From positions 1-13,672 of the forward strand of contig JBCBZE010000053.1 of assembly GCA_039815505.1 (NCBI GenBank): a stretch of DNA of 13,672 nucleotides, written 5' to 3'. Shown piece after piece: positions 1 to 5,882 of the stretch (position 1 is its first letter; the number at the start of each line of letters is the position of its first letter). Under the pieces are notes generated by a model. It was not told where the DNA came from. It was given only the letters and a program-made list of their open reading frames with translations, and ran no database searches. The translations under genes were made by a program, and so were the position numbers. Source of the DNA: CANLWN01 sp039815505 (GTDB taxonomy: Bacteria > Bacteroidota > Bacteroidia > Flavobacteriales > Flavobacteriaceae).

Positions 1-117
1 CCGGATTTTGTACATGTCTTACACAATGGGAAAATAGTAAAATCCGGCACTAAGGAATTAGCATTGGAGTTAGAGGAAAAAGGATACGATTGGATTAAGA
101 ACGAAGCTGTAGTATAA
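1..117 (+). CDS. sufC: SufC, Fe-S cluster assembly ATPase (C-terminal end only)
   Basis: Only the last 38 codons are present; the gene starts before the left edge. The readable peptide begins PDFVHVLHNGKIVKSG and ends with EEKGYDWIKNEAVV before TAA at 115-117. The pattern 'PD-VHVL--G-IVKSG ... LE-KGY-W' is the characteristic tail of SufC, the ABC-type ATPase that drives the SufBCD scaffold in the cytoplasm. The Walker and signature motifs lie outside the window, so the ATPase itself cannot be checked. sufD follows after 59 nt on the same strand, which supports the call and implies that sufB lies further left. The identification is strong despite the short fragment. Confidence 0.9.
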   Translation, partial: PDFVHVLHNGKIVKSGTKELALELEEKGYDWIKNEAVV

Positions 118-176
118 TTATGGCACGCAGTTGTAGTTTGCAGAGAAAAAATACTGCTCACTAAAAATATATAAAG

Positions 177-1493
177 ATGGATTTAAAGGAAAAGTTGGTT
201 TCTTCTTTTTTGGCGTTTGAAAGCAATGTGGACGTGGACCATCCTGTACACGATATTCGGTCAGAAGCCCTAAAGAATTTTGAAGGCAAGGGCTTTCCGT
301 CAAAGAAAGATGAAGCTTGGAAATATACCTCGTTGAACAACCTTCAAAAGGTAGATTTTAGTATTTTCCCTAAGGAAGAGAATGCTTTGGAATATAGGGA
401 GGTAAAGAAGTATTTTCTGCATGAGATAGATACCTATAAGATTGTTTTTATAGATGGAATTTATAGTTCTTATCTTTCCGAGACTACCCATGACGGTGTG
501 GACATATGCTTGATGAGTTCGGCGCTTACCAAACCCATGTACAAACAGATTATAGATGTATATTTTAATAAAGTAGCTTCCACAGAGGAATCATTGACTA
601 CTTTGAATACGGCATTTAGTCGTGAAGGGGCCTATATTTATATCCCTAAAAATAAAATGCCCAAAAAACCGGTAGAGATTTTACATTTCTCTACTGGAAA
701 TGAAGCATCTTTAATGTTACAGCCCCGTAATTTAATTGTTGTTGAAGAGAATGCAGAGCTTCAGGTCATAGAGCGACATCAAAGTCTTACGGCCAATGAG
801 GTGTTGACCAATTCCGTTACGGAAATATTTGCTGCCAAAAGTGCTATTGTTGATTATTATAAGATTCAGAACGATGCCGGAACCGCTTCCTTAATAGATA
901 ATACCTATATCAACCAAAAAGATAAAAGTGACGTAAAGGTGCATACGTTTTCCTTTGGGGGAAAACTTACCCGAAACAACCTTAACTTTTACCAAAATGG
1001 GCAGTTTATGGACTCTACCATGAAGGGAGTTACTATTCTGGGAAAAAAACAACACGTAGATCATCACACATTGGTACACCACATAGAACCCAATTGTGAG
1101 AGCCATCAGGATTATAAGGGAATTTATGGAGAAAACGCTACGGGAGTGTTTAATGGAAAAATCATCGTAGATAAGATTGCGCAAAAAACGAATGCCTTTC
1201 AGCAGAATAATAATATTTTAATAAGTGATAAGGCCACGATCAACACCAAACCGCAATTGGAAATTTTTGCTGATGATGTAAAATGTTCCCATGGTTGTAC
1301 CATTGGTCAGTTGGACGAAGAAGCACTTTTTTATCTGCAATCCAGAGGTATTCCAGAGAAAGAGGCAAAGGCGTTGCTTATGTACGCATTCGCGAATAAT
1401 GTTTTGGAAAGTGTGCGGATTCCCGAACTTAAAAGTCGAATCAATAAATTGATTGCCAATAAACTGGGCGTTCGGTTAGGGTTTGATTTATAA
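177..1493 (+). CDS. sufD: SufD, FeS cluster assembly scaffold subunit
   Basis: A 438-residue cytoplasmic protein, close to the usual SufD length. SufD pairs with SufB and the ATPase SufC to assemble nascent Fe-S clusters. The C-terminal core reads EIFADDVKCSHGCTIGQLDE followed by 'EALFYLQSRGIPEKEA', the most conserved part of the family. His372 in CSHG aligns with the E. coli SufD histidine (His360) known to sit at the SufB-SufD cluster-forming interface. The motif holds two cysteines, Cys370 and Cys374, whereas E. coli SufD has Ala at the second position. The N-terminal third contains the family's 'KKDEAWKYTSL' segment. ATG at 177 is the first in-frame start and gives the expected N-terminus. 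No Shine-Dalgarno is obvious. The gene lies between sufC (59 nt) and sufS (92 nt). Confidence 0.96.
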   Translation: MDLKEKLVSSFLAFESNVDVDHPVHDIRSEALKNFEGKGFPSKKDEAWKYTSLNNLQKVDFSIFPKEENALEYREVKKYFLHEIDTYKIVFIDGIYSSYLSETTHDGVDICLMSSALTKPMYKQIIDVYFNKVASTEESLTTLNTAFSREGAYIYIPKNKMPKKPVEILHFSTGNEASLMLQPRNLIVVEENAELQVIERHQSLTANEVLTNSVTEIFAAKSAIVDYYKIQNDAGTASLIDNTYINQKDKSDVKVHTFSFGGKLTRNNLNFYQNGQFMDSTMKGVTILGKKQHVDHHTLVHHIEPNCESHQDYKGIYGENATGVFNGKIIVDKIAQKTNAFQQNNNILISDKATINTKPQLEIFADDVKCSHGCTIGQLDEEALFYLQSRGIPEKEAKALLMYAFANNVLESVRIPELKSRINKLIANKLGVRLGFDL

Positions 1494-1510
1494 TGACTTT
1501 AAAATACTTG

Positions 1511-1533
1511 GCTTACCTACAGGTAGGGAAAGC
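1511..1533 (+). other. Imperfect stem-loop in the sufD-sufS spacer
   Basis: The 92-nt gap between sufD and sufS contains arms GCTT-a-CCTAC and GTAGG-ga-AAGC that can pair with a very small central loop. No run of T follows, so it is not a classical terminator. It could mark an mRNA processing or stability point within the operon, but the arms are short and this may be chance. Confidence 0.3.
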
Positions 1534-1585
1534 TGGTTAAAAACCTTCCCCCTTGGATAGTATTTGAGCCTTCCATTTTTATGCT

Positions 1586-2812
1586 ATGATACAAATTGCA
1601 CCAGATATAGATACCATTCGTAAGGATTTTCCCATCCTCAATAGAGAAGTGAACGGAAAACCGTTAGTTTATTTGGACAATGCCGCTACATCCCAAACCC
1701 CAAAACAGGTGATAGATGTTATGGTAGATTATTATAGTAGTTACAATGCCAATATCCATAGAGGGGTACATGCACTTTCCCAAGAAGCTACGGATGCCTA
1801 TGAATTGGCAAGGCAAAAGATCCAGAAGCATTTTAATGCAGCGAAACCGGAGGAAATCATATTTACTTCGGGAACGACCCATAGTATTAATTTATTGGCG
1901 AATGGATTTTCGGCTTTTTTAAAAGAAGGCGATGAAGTATTGGTTTCGGCCATGGAGCATCATTCCAATATTGTACCCTGGCAAATGTTGTGTGAAAGAA
2001 CGGGTGCTGTTTTAAAGGTTATCCCAATGAGTTTGGATGGGGAGCTATTAATGGACGAATACCGGTCATTACTATCCAATAGTTCCAAGTTGGTTTTCTG
2101 TAACCATGTTTCCAATGCCTTGGGAACTATTAATCCCATAGAGGAAATTATTGAAGAAGCACACAAGGTGGGGGCTGCGGTTGTATTGGATGGAGCTCAG
2201 GCGGCACCCCATATCAAGGCCGATGTTCAAAAGTTAGACGTTGATTTCTATACCATTTCCGCGCATAAAGTATGTGGCCCAACCGGGGTCGGGATGCTAT
2301 ATGGCAAGGAAGAATGGTTAAAGAAATTGCCTCCCTATCAGGGCGGAGGGGAAATGATTGCCGAGGTTACCTTTGAAAAAACCTCCTATGCCGATTTGCC
2401 CCATAAATTTGAGGCGGGAACCCCCAATATCTGCGGAGGGATAGCTTTTGGGGCAGCTTTGGATTATATGAACTCCATTGGCTTAGATGCCATTGCACAA
2501 TATGAACAAGAACTGTTGGTATATGCTACCGAACAGCTACTTTCCATTGAAGGCCTAAAGATCTATGGTACCGCTAAAAATAAAACGTCCGTAATCTCCT
2601 TTAATATAGAAGGTATTCACCCATACGATATAGGAACTATTCTGGATAAATTAGGCATTGCCGTAAGGACGGGACACCATTGCGCACAACCCGTGATGGA
2701 TTTTTTCAAAATACCAGGAACGGTACGTGCCAGTTTTAGTTTTTACAATACCAAGGAAGAAGTGGATATTTTAATAGAAGGTGTTAGGCGGGCCAAGTCA
2801 ATGTTGCTTTAA
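1586..2812 (+). CDS. sufS: SufS, cysteine desulfurase (PLP-dependent, class V aminotransferase fold)
   Basis: A 408-residue enzyme that removes sulfur from L-cysteine, giving alanine and a protein persulfide for cluster assembly. The PLP lysine is Lys228 in 'TISAHKVCGPTGVG', and the persulfide cysteine is Cys366 in RTGHHCAQPVM. The RxGHHCAQP motif with a short active-site loop is that of group II (SufS/CsdA-type) desulfurases rather than IscS. The N-terminus 'FPILNREVNGKPLVYLDNAA' is also typical. Spacing of the lysine and cysteine matches E. coli SufS (226 and 364) to within two residues. ATG at 1586 gives the standard N-terminus; an upstream ATG at 1581 is followed two codons later by TGA. 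The partner sufE lies 50 nt downstream, consistent with a SufS-SufE transfer pair. Confidence 0.97.
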   Translation: MIQIAPDIDTIRKDFPILNREVNGKPLVYLDNAATSQTPKQVIDVMVDYYSSYNANIHRGVHALSQEATDAYELARQKIQKHFNAAKPEEIIFTSGTTHSINLLANGFSAFLKEGDEVLVSAMEHHSNIVPWQMLCERTGAVLKVIPMSLDGELLMDEYRSLLSNSSKLVFCNHVSNALGTINPIEEIIEEAHKVGAAVVLDGAQAAPHIKADVQKLDVDFYTISAHKVCGPTGVGMLYGKEEWLKKLPPYQGGGEMIAEVTFEKTSYADLPHKFEAGTPNICGGIAFGAALDYMNSIGLDAIAQYEQELLVYATEQLLSIEGLKIYGTAKNKTSVISFNIEGIHPYDIGTILDKLGIAVRTGHHCAQPVMDFFKIPGTVRASFSFYNTKEEVDILIEGVRRAKSMLL

Positions 2813-2817
2813 AACGG

Positions 2818-2848
2818 TTGAATAGCTGATATACAAATTGTACTTTTG
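2818..2848 (+). promoter_or_regulatory. Putative internal promoter ahead of sufE
   Basis: TTG at 2818-2820 and TACTTTTG at 2841-2848 are separated by 20 nt, matching the Bacteroidota sigma-ABfr pattern (TTG about -33, TAnnTTTG about -7). A start about 7 nt downstream would leave a leader of only about 8 nt before the sufE ATG at 2863. It begins 6 nt after the sufS stop codon. Read from sequence pattern only. Confidence 0.42.
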
Positions 2849-2862
2849 AGTAAAATTTGCGA

Positions 2863-3285
2863 ATGACCATAAAAAAAATACAAGAGGAAATAGTGGACGA
2901 GTTTTCACTATTCGATGATTGGATGCAACGGTATGAGTATATGATAGAATTAGGTAAATCCTTGCCGTTGATCAAAGAGCAATATAAGACAGAAGACAAC
3001 ATCATAAAAGGCTGTCAGAGCAAGGTCTGGGTACATGCGGAGTTGGATAATGATAAGTTGGTTTTTACGGCAGATAGCGATGCTATTATAACCAAAGGAA
3101 TTATTGCAATTTTGATACGCACATATAGCAATCAAAGACCTAAGGATATCATAGATGCGGATACTGAATTTATTGATGAAATTGGACTCAAGGAACATTT
3201 ATCCCCTACTAGGGCCAATGGTCTTGTAAGTATGATAAAGCAATTAAAGTTGTACGCCATAGCCTACCAAACACAATTAAATTAG
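2863..3285 (+). CDS. sufE: SufE, sulfur acceptor protein
   Basis: A 140-residue cytoplasmic protein that takes the persulfide from SufS and stimulates its turnover. The acceptor cysteine is Cys51 in 'IIKGCQSKVWV', matching the E. coli SufE Cys51 position when translation starts at ATG 2863. A TTG codon two residues upstream (2857) would give M-R-M-T and is less likely; the Cys numbering and the normal ATG favour 2863. The flanking helices 'FDDWMQRYEYMIELGKSLP' and the 'TRANGLVSMIKQLK' tail are family-typical. A promoter-like TTG-N20-TACTTTTG lies immediately upstream, so sufE and the genes after it may also be transcribed independently of sufCDS. Confidence 0.96.
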   Translation: MTIKKIQEEIVDEFSLFDDWMQRYEYMIELGKSLPLIKEQYKTEDNIIKGCQSKVWVHAELDNDKLVFTADSDAIITKGIIAILIRTYSNQRPKDIIDADTEFIDEIGLKEHLSPTRANGLVSMIKQLKLYAIAYQTQLN

Positions 3286-3304
3286 TACGGGACAACAGAT
3301 TATA

Positions 3305-3324
3305 TGTTTAGAAGCTTATAAACA
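3305..3324. promoter_or_regulatory. 20-bp near-perfect palindrome ahead of sufT, possible operator
   Basis: TGTTTAGAAGCTTATAAACA is an inverted repeat with one mismatched pair. Its left side (ATGTTTAG, 3304-3311) is also complementary to CTAAACAT at 3334-3341, so two alternative pairings exist in the 70-nt gap before the sufT start. It could be a regulator site or an mRNA hairpin. No matching known motif is claimed. Confidence 0.35.
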
Positions 3325-3355
3325 AAATTGAACCTAAACATCTAAACGCTAAAAA

Positions 3356-3682
3356 ATGAGCGAAACAATTATAAATACCCAAGAACTGGGAGAGAAAATA
3401 GTGAATGTATTAAAGACTATTTATGATCCCGAAATCCCCGTAGATATCTATGAATTGGGACTCATATATGATGTTTTTGTAAACGAGGATAACGATGTTA
3501 AGATATTAATGACATTAACTTCGCCCAATTGTCCAGTGGCGGAAACACTTCCTGTTGAGGTAGAAGAGAAAGTAAAGTCTATCAAAATGGTTAAGGATGC
3601 CGAAGTTGAAATTACTTTTGACCCACCTTGGACCCAAGACTTAATGAGCGAAGAAGCCAAATTGGAATTGGGAATGTTATAA
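3356..3682 (+). CDS. sufT: SufT-like DUF59/MIP18 family Fe-S maturation protein
   Basis: A 108-residue single-domain protein of the DUF59 (MIP18, PaaD-like) family. Members act in Fe-S cluster maturation or carriage, and those in suf operons are usually called SufT. Visible motifs are 'TIYDPEIPVDIYELGLIY' near residues 22-39, and TSPNCPVAETLP with the conserved Cys59, the family's functional cysteine. The length is that of a bare DUF59 domain, without the ApbC/Mrp ATPase fusion seen in some relatives. The ATG at 3356 gives a compact N-terminus; a palindromic sequence sits about 30 nt upstream. The DUF2480 gene follows after 49 nt. The family call is secure; the exact client proteins are not known from sequence. 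Confidence 0.9.
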   Translation: MSETIINTQELGEKIVNVLKTIYDPEIPVDIYELGLIYDVFVNEDNDVKILMTLTSPNCPVAETLPVEVEEKVKSIKMVKDAEVEITFDPPWTQDLMSEEAKLELGML

Positions 3683-3731
3683 ATCCCTTATTTGTTGTTC
3701 CTGTGTACATAGGAATTAAAGGTAAATCACT

Positions 3732-4259
3732 ATGTCCGAAAAATTAGATTACACTACAGAACCTATAGTAAACCGGGTTAGTCAAAGTAAACTGGTGACT
3801 TTTGATTTGGAAGATCATTATCCGGAAGGGGAAAGGGTACTTTTGGATATCAAGGATTGGTTATATGAGGGTTTTATTCTAAAGGAAAAAGAGTTTAGGA
3901 CATTTATTTCCGAACATCTTTGGGAACAATACAAGGAGAAATATGTAGCCCTTTACTGCTCTACCGATGCTATTGTTCCCGGATGGGCCTACATGCTGAT
4001 CACTACAAGGTTACAACCCTACGCCAAAAAAGTTGTTGTGGGAAATCTGGAACAATTGGAAACTACACTTTATCAATCGGTAATCAACCAATTGGATGTT
4101 TCTGATTTTAGGGACAAACCAGTGATTATTAAAGGATGCAGTAACAAGCCCGTACCTCCGAATGCCTATATTTGGCTTGTTTCAAAAATACAGACGGTAG
4201 CCAAAAGTGTCCTGTATGGGGAAGCTTGCTCATCAGTACCTCTTTACAAAAGAAAATAG
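3732..4259 (+). CDS. DUF2480 family protein, uncharacterised, at the end of the suf cluster
   Basis: A 175-residue soluble protein with no signal peptide or membrane segment, recognised as the Bacteroidota-restricted DUF2480 family. Its function is not established. It has exactly three cysteines: Cys76 in 'ALYCSTDAIVPGWAYM', Cys136 in IIKGCSNKPVP, and Cys166 in GEACSSVPLYKRK close to the C-terminus. Three cysteines in turn-like contexts, with a location 49 nt after sufT on the same strand, suggest a role in Fe-S cluster or sulfur handling, perhaps as a carrier or cluster-binding protein. That is inference from context and residues. The DUF3078 gene follows after 74 nt with its own promoter-like box. 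The gene boundaries are clear. Confidence 0.88.
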   Translation: MSEKLDYTTEPIVNRVSQSKLVTFDLEDHYPEGERVLLDIKDWLYEGFILKEKEFRTFISEHLWEQYKEKYVALYCSTDAIVPGWAYMLITTRLQPYAKKVVVGNLEQLETTLYQSVINQLDVSDFRDKPVIIKGCSNKPVPPNAYIWLVSKIQTVAKSVLYGEACSSVPLYKRK

Positions 4260-4290
4260 TAATTCCTATTTCTTTTTAGTCAACAATTCT

Positions 4291-4298
4291 TACTTTTG
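4291..4298 (+). promoter_or_regulatory. Putative -7 box for the DUF3078 gene
   Basis: TACTTTTG fits TAnnTTTG exactly and lies 35 nt before the ATG at 4334. No TTG is found at the ideal upstream distance; a T-rich stretch (4269-4277) is there instead. It suggests that the outer-membrane protein gene can be transcribed separately from the suf genes. Confidence 0.4.
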
Positions 4299-4333
4299 GA
4301 CTCCATTAACGATTAAATTAAACACTAAACATT

Positions 4334-5272
4334 ATGAGGAAAATAGTATTCACCGTACTATCGGTATGCGCACTTACATTTGCGCAAGCGCAGACAGCGG
4401 AAGAACTAAAGGAAAAATTAGGCCCTAAAAAGGATTCGATAGCCGCCATACAGGGAAGAGTAGATGCCATACAGGCGCAAATAGATGCATTGCCGGGATG
4501 GAAAATAGGTGCTTTTGGAACCATCGGCGGTAGTATTTCCGGATTTAATAATTGGTTTTCCCAAGGGACACCCAATAATTCTGCAGGGAATATCGGTTTT
4601 ACCGTAAACGGATATGCCAACTTACAGGAAGAAAAGTTTTTCTGGAGAAACGCGGCCAATATCAACCTACAATGGGTGAAGTTTGATGATGAGGACGACC
4701 CTACCGATGATGATGGATTTAAAGAGGCCACCGATGTCTTCAATATCTCCTCCCTTTATGGACGTAAGTTAAGCGAGAAGTTTGCCATTTCCGGTTTGGC
4801 CGAATATAGGACCACCATATTGGACAACTTTAACGACCCTGGTTATTTAGACCTTGGTGTAGGTGCCACTTGGACCCCTATTACGGATTTAGTGGTGGTT
4901 ATCCACCCTTTAAATTATAATTTTGTCTTTAGTGAAGGAGATACTGTTTTTGAATCTTCCCTGGGGGCCAAAATTGTGGCCGACTACACCAGAAAAATAG
5001 GAAAAATTAATTTTAAGACGAACCTTTCCGCATTTCAGAGCTATGAAAGCTCGGATTTGAGTAACTGGACCTGGATCAATTCCTTTGGATATACGTTGTT
5101 CAGTAAAATTGGAGTAGGGTTTGAGTTTGGTTTAAGGAGCAATAAGCAAGAAGCGGTTAATTTTGCGCAAGCAAATGTTGCAGACGGTGTGGACCCCAAT
5201 ACAATTACTTTCGACAATGTAGATAACGATTTGCAAAGCTACTGGCTTTTGGGCCTTAACTATGCCTTTTAA
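4334..5272 (+). CDS. DUF3078 family outer-membrane beta-barrel protein
   Basis: A 312-residue exported protein. The N-terminus MRKIVFTVLSVCALTFAQAQ is a clear Sec signal peptide, with cleavage likely after AQA. A short predicted helical segment follows ('TAEELKEKLGPKKDSIAAIQ'), then 'GWKIGAFGTIGGSISGFNNWFSQG', the characteristic DUF3078 opening with its repeated aromatic/Gly strands. The rest alternates beta-strand-like segments and ends in Phe (LLGLNYAF), as outer-membrane barrels do. An acidic loop 'DDEDDPTDDDG' near residues 115-127 may be surface-exposed or bind divalent metal. No function is established for the family. It follows the DUF2480 gene by 74 nt and is closed by the terminator at 5293-5327. 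Whether it serves the SUF pathway or is only the distal gene is unknown. Confidence 0.9.
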   Translation: MRKIVFTVLSVCALTFAQAQTAEELKEKLGPKKDSIAAIQGRVDAIQAQIDALPGWKIGAFGTIGGSISGFNNWFSQGTPNNSAGNIGFTVNGYANLQEEKFFWRNAANINLQWVKFDDEDDPTDDDGFKEATDVFNISSLYGRKLSEKFAISGLAEYRTTILDNFNDPGYLDLGVGATWTPITDLVVVIHPLNYNFVFSEGDTVFESSLGAKIVADYTRKIGKINFKTNLSAFQSYESSDLSNWTWINSFGYTLFSKIGVGFEFGLRSNKQEAVNFAQANVADGVDPNTITFDNVDNDLQSYWLLGLNYAF

Positions 5273-5292
5273 GAAGATTGATCGTATAACAT

Positions 5293-5327
5293 AAAAAAGC
5301 CCCGCTATAATTAGCGGGGCTTTTTTT
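5293..5327. terminator. Strong intrinsic terminator, apparently bidirectional
   Basis: A 9-bp stem GCCCCGCTA / TAGCGGGGC (5299-5307 with 5312-5320) has a 4-nt loop, six A on the left and seven T on the right. On the + strand it ends the suf/DUF3078 transcript 20 nt after the stop codon. On the - strand the A tract becomes a U tract, so it can also end leftward transcription, for example candidate small RNA 1. Confidence 0.9.
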
Positions 5328-5422
5328 GGTTAAGTAGGTTTGGTAATTTGGTTTGGTTTGAGGCCAAGCATTTTTGAGGTTAAGTCAGCGTTTAATTTGG
5401 GGTTAAACACTATCACTTAATT
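5293..5422 (-). ncRNA. Candidate small RNA 1 (leftward, about 130 nt)
   Basis: On the minus strand a promoter-like TATCTTTA box (5436-5429) is followed, after a presumed start near 5422, by about 100 nt without a usable reading frame and then a GC-rich hairpin with a U tract ending near 5293. Near its 5' end GUGUUUAA and UUAAACGC pair (5410-5388) as an 8-bp stem with one G-U pair and loop CCCCAAA. The middle is C/A-rich with repeated CCAAA and CUUAACC words and looks unstructured. A diverged tandem copy with the same layout follows at 5594-5750. The RNA is inferred from promoter, terminator and duplication; expression is unproven. Comparison with Rfam Flavobacteria families (e.g. Flavo-1, 6S-Flavo) was not possible here. 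Confidence 0.42.
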
Positions 5423-5557
5423 ACAATGTAAAGATAGGTAGATGGTCGTCAAGAATTAAATTTATGTTGTCAACCCGGCACTTCATGTGGTGTAAATTTT
5501 AACGGTATAATTTCTTCGATGAAATACATCCCTTTATTGGTTCTATTCGGATTTTAA
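5329..5557. repeat. Tandem intergenic repeat, unit 1
   Basis: This is the first of two diverged direct copies; the second is at 5626-5882. Both begin with AGTAGGT just after a terminator hairpin. They share a 52-bp core (5391-5442 against 5719-5770, two mismatches by eye) and a right end starting GATGAAATAC (5518 and 5846). The parts between are clearly related but gapped. No protein gene is seen in 5273-5878. Confidence 0.8.
5429..5459 (-). promoter_or_regulatory. Putative promoter of candidate small RNA 1
   Basis: On the minus strand TATCTTTA (5436-5429, one mismatch to TAnnTTTG) lies 20 nt downstream of TTA within AAATTTA (5459-5457). The second repeat copy keeps both elements and exactly the same 20-nt spacing although most of the spacer sequence differs. 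Confidence 0.42.
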
Positions 5558-5593
5558 ACACTTTTTGTTTTAATATAAATAAATATATCAAAT

Positions 5594-5623
5594 AAAAAAA
5601 CCCTCCATATGGAGGGTTTTTTT
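5594..5623. terminator. Perfectly palindromic bidirectional terminator
   Basis: CCCTCCATATGGAGGG (5601-5616) is flanked by seven A on the left and seven T on the right, so the 30-bp site reads identically on both strands. It can end leftward transcription from candidate small RNA 2 and from hflX, which has no other obvious terminator, and would also block rightward transcription. Confidence 0.88.
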
Positions 5624-5750
5624 ATAAAGTAGGTCTGTAAAATTTGGTAGTACTCTAAGCTTTTTAGGTCAAGTGTCGATTTGGGGAATCAAACACTTTT
5701 TTCGGTTAAGTTCAACAGTTTAATTTGGGGTTAAACACTTTCACTTAATT
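5594..5750 (-). ncRNA. Candidate small RNA 2 (leftward, about 157 nt), paralogue of small RNA 1
   Basis: This has the same layout as candidate small RNA 1: a minus-strand TATCTTTA box (5764-5757), a presumed start near 5750, and an intrinsic terminator ending near 5594. It carries two copies of the C-rich-loop hairpin. One at 5736-5718 has stem GUUUAA/UUAAAC and loop CCCCAAA. The other at 5698-5671 has stem AAGUGU/ACACUU plus GAUU/AAUC and loop CCCCA. The second hairpin has no counterpart in unit 1, so it looks like an internal duplication. The gene lies downstream of hflX on the same strand, so an hflX 3'-UTR origin is an alternative. Expression is unproven. Confidence 0.42.
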
Positions 5751-5882
5751 ACAATGTAAAGATAAGTAGAGCATACAGAATGACTAAATTTTTGTTGTGA
5801 ACGAGCGTTAAAGCGTTGTGAAATAATTAACAGTTCAATTTATCCGATGAAATACCATGCCTTTATCGGTTATCGGTTTTAG
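5626..5882. repeat. Tandem intergenic repeat, unit 2
   Basis: This is the second copy of the intergenic unit, offset 328 bp at the core (5719-5770). Compared with unit 1 it carries an extra internal segment around 5666-5701, itself a degenerate copy of the core's GGTTAAGT...TTTGGGG...AAACACT pattern. Its right end runs to the hflX stop codon (5879-5881), suggesting that the ancestral unit was the region just downstream of hflX. Confidence 0.8.
5757..5787 (-). promoter_or_regulatory. Putative promoter of candidate small RNA 2
   Basis: Minus-strand TATCTTTA (5764-5757) lies 20 nt downstream of TTA within AAATTTA (5787-5785), the same arrangement as in unit 1 with a mostly different spacer sequence. 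Confidence 0.42.

Noticed and set aside
891..1184. 97-codon minus-strand frame with hydrophobic stretches inside sufD
   Set aside because: It lies wholly opposite a well-conserved gene with no promoter or family match; antisense of the sufD coding pattern explains it.
1581..1589. ATG at 1581 ahead of sufS
   Set aside because: It is followed by CTA and then TGA; it is a three-codon frame overlapping the sufS start and not a gene.
2857..2862. TTG start for sufE two codons upstream of the ATG
   Set aside because: The ATG at 2863 places the acceptor cysteine at position 51 as in E. coli SufE and is the normal start codon.
5519..5557. Short frame MKYIPLLVLFGF-stop in repeat unit 1, resembling a signal-peptide start
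   Set aside because: Only 12 codons. The matching position in unit 2 reads MKYHAFIGYRF-stop with a different pattern, so the protein sequence is not conserved between copies and chance is more likely.
5273..5878. CRISPR array or mobile element in the repeat-bearing gap
   Set aside because: Only two long diverged units without regular short spacers, transposase, terminal inverted repeats or target duplication are seen.
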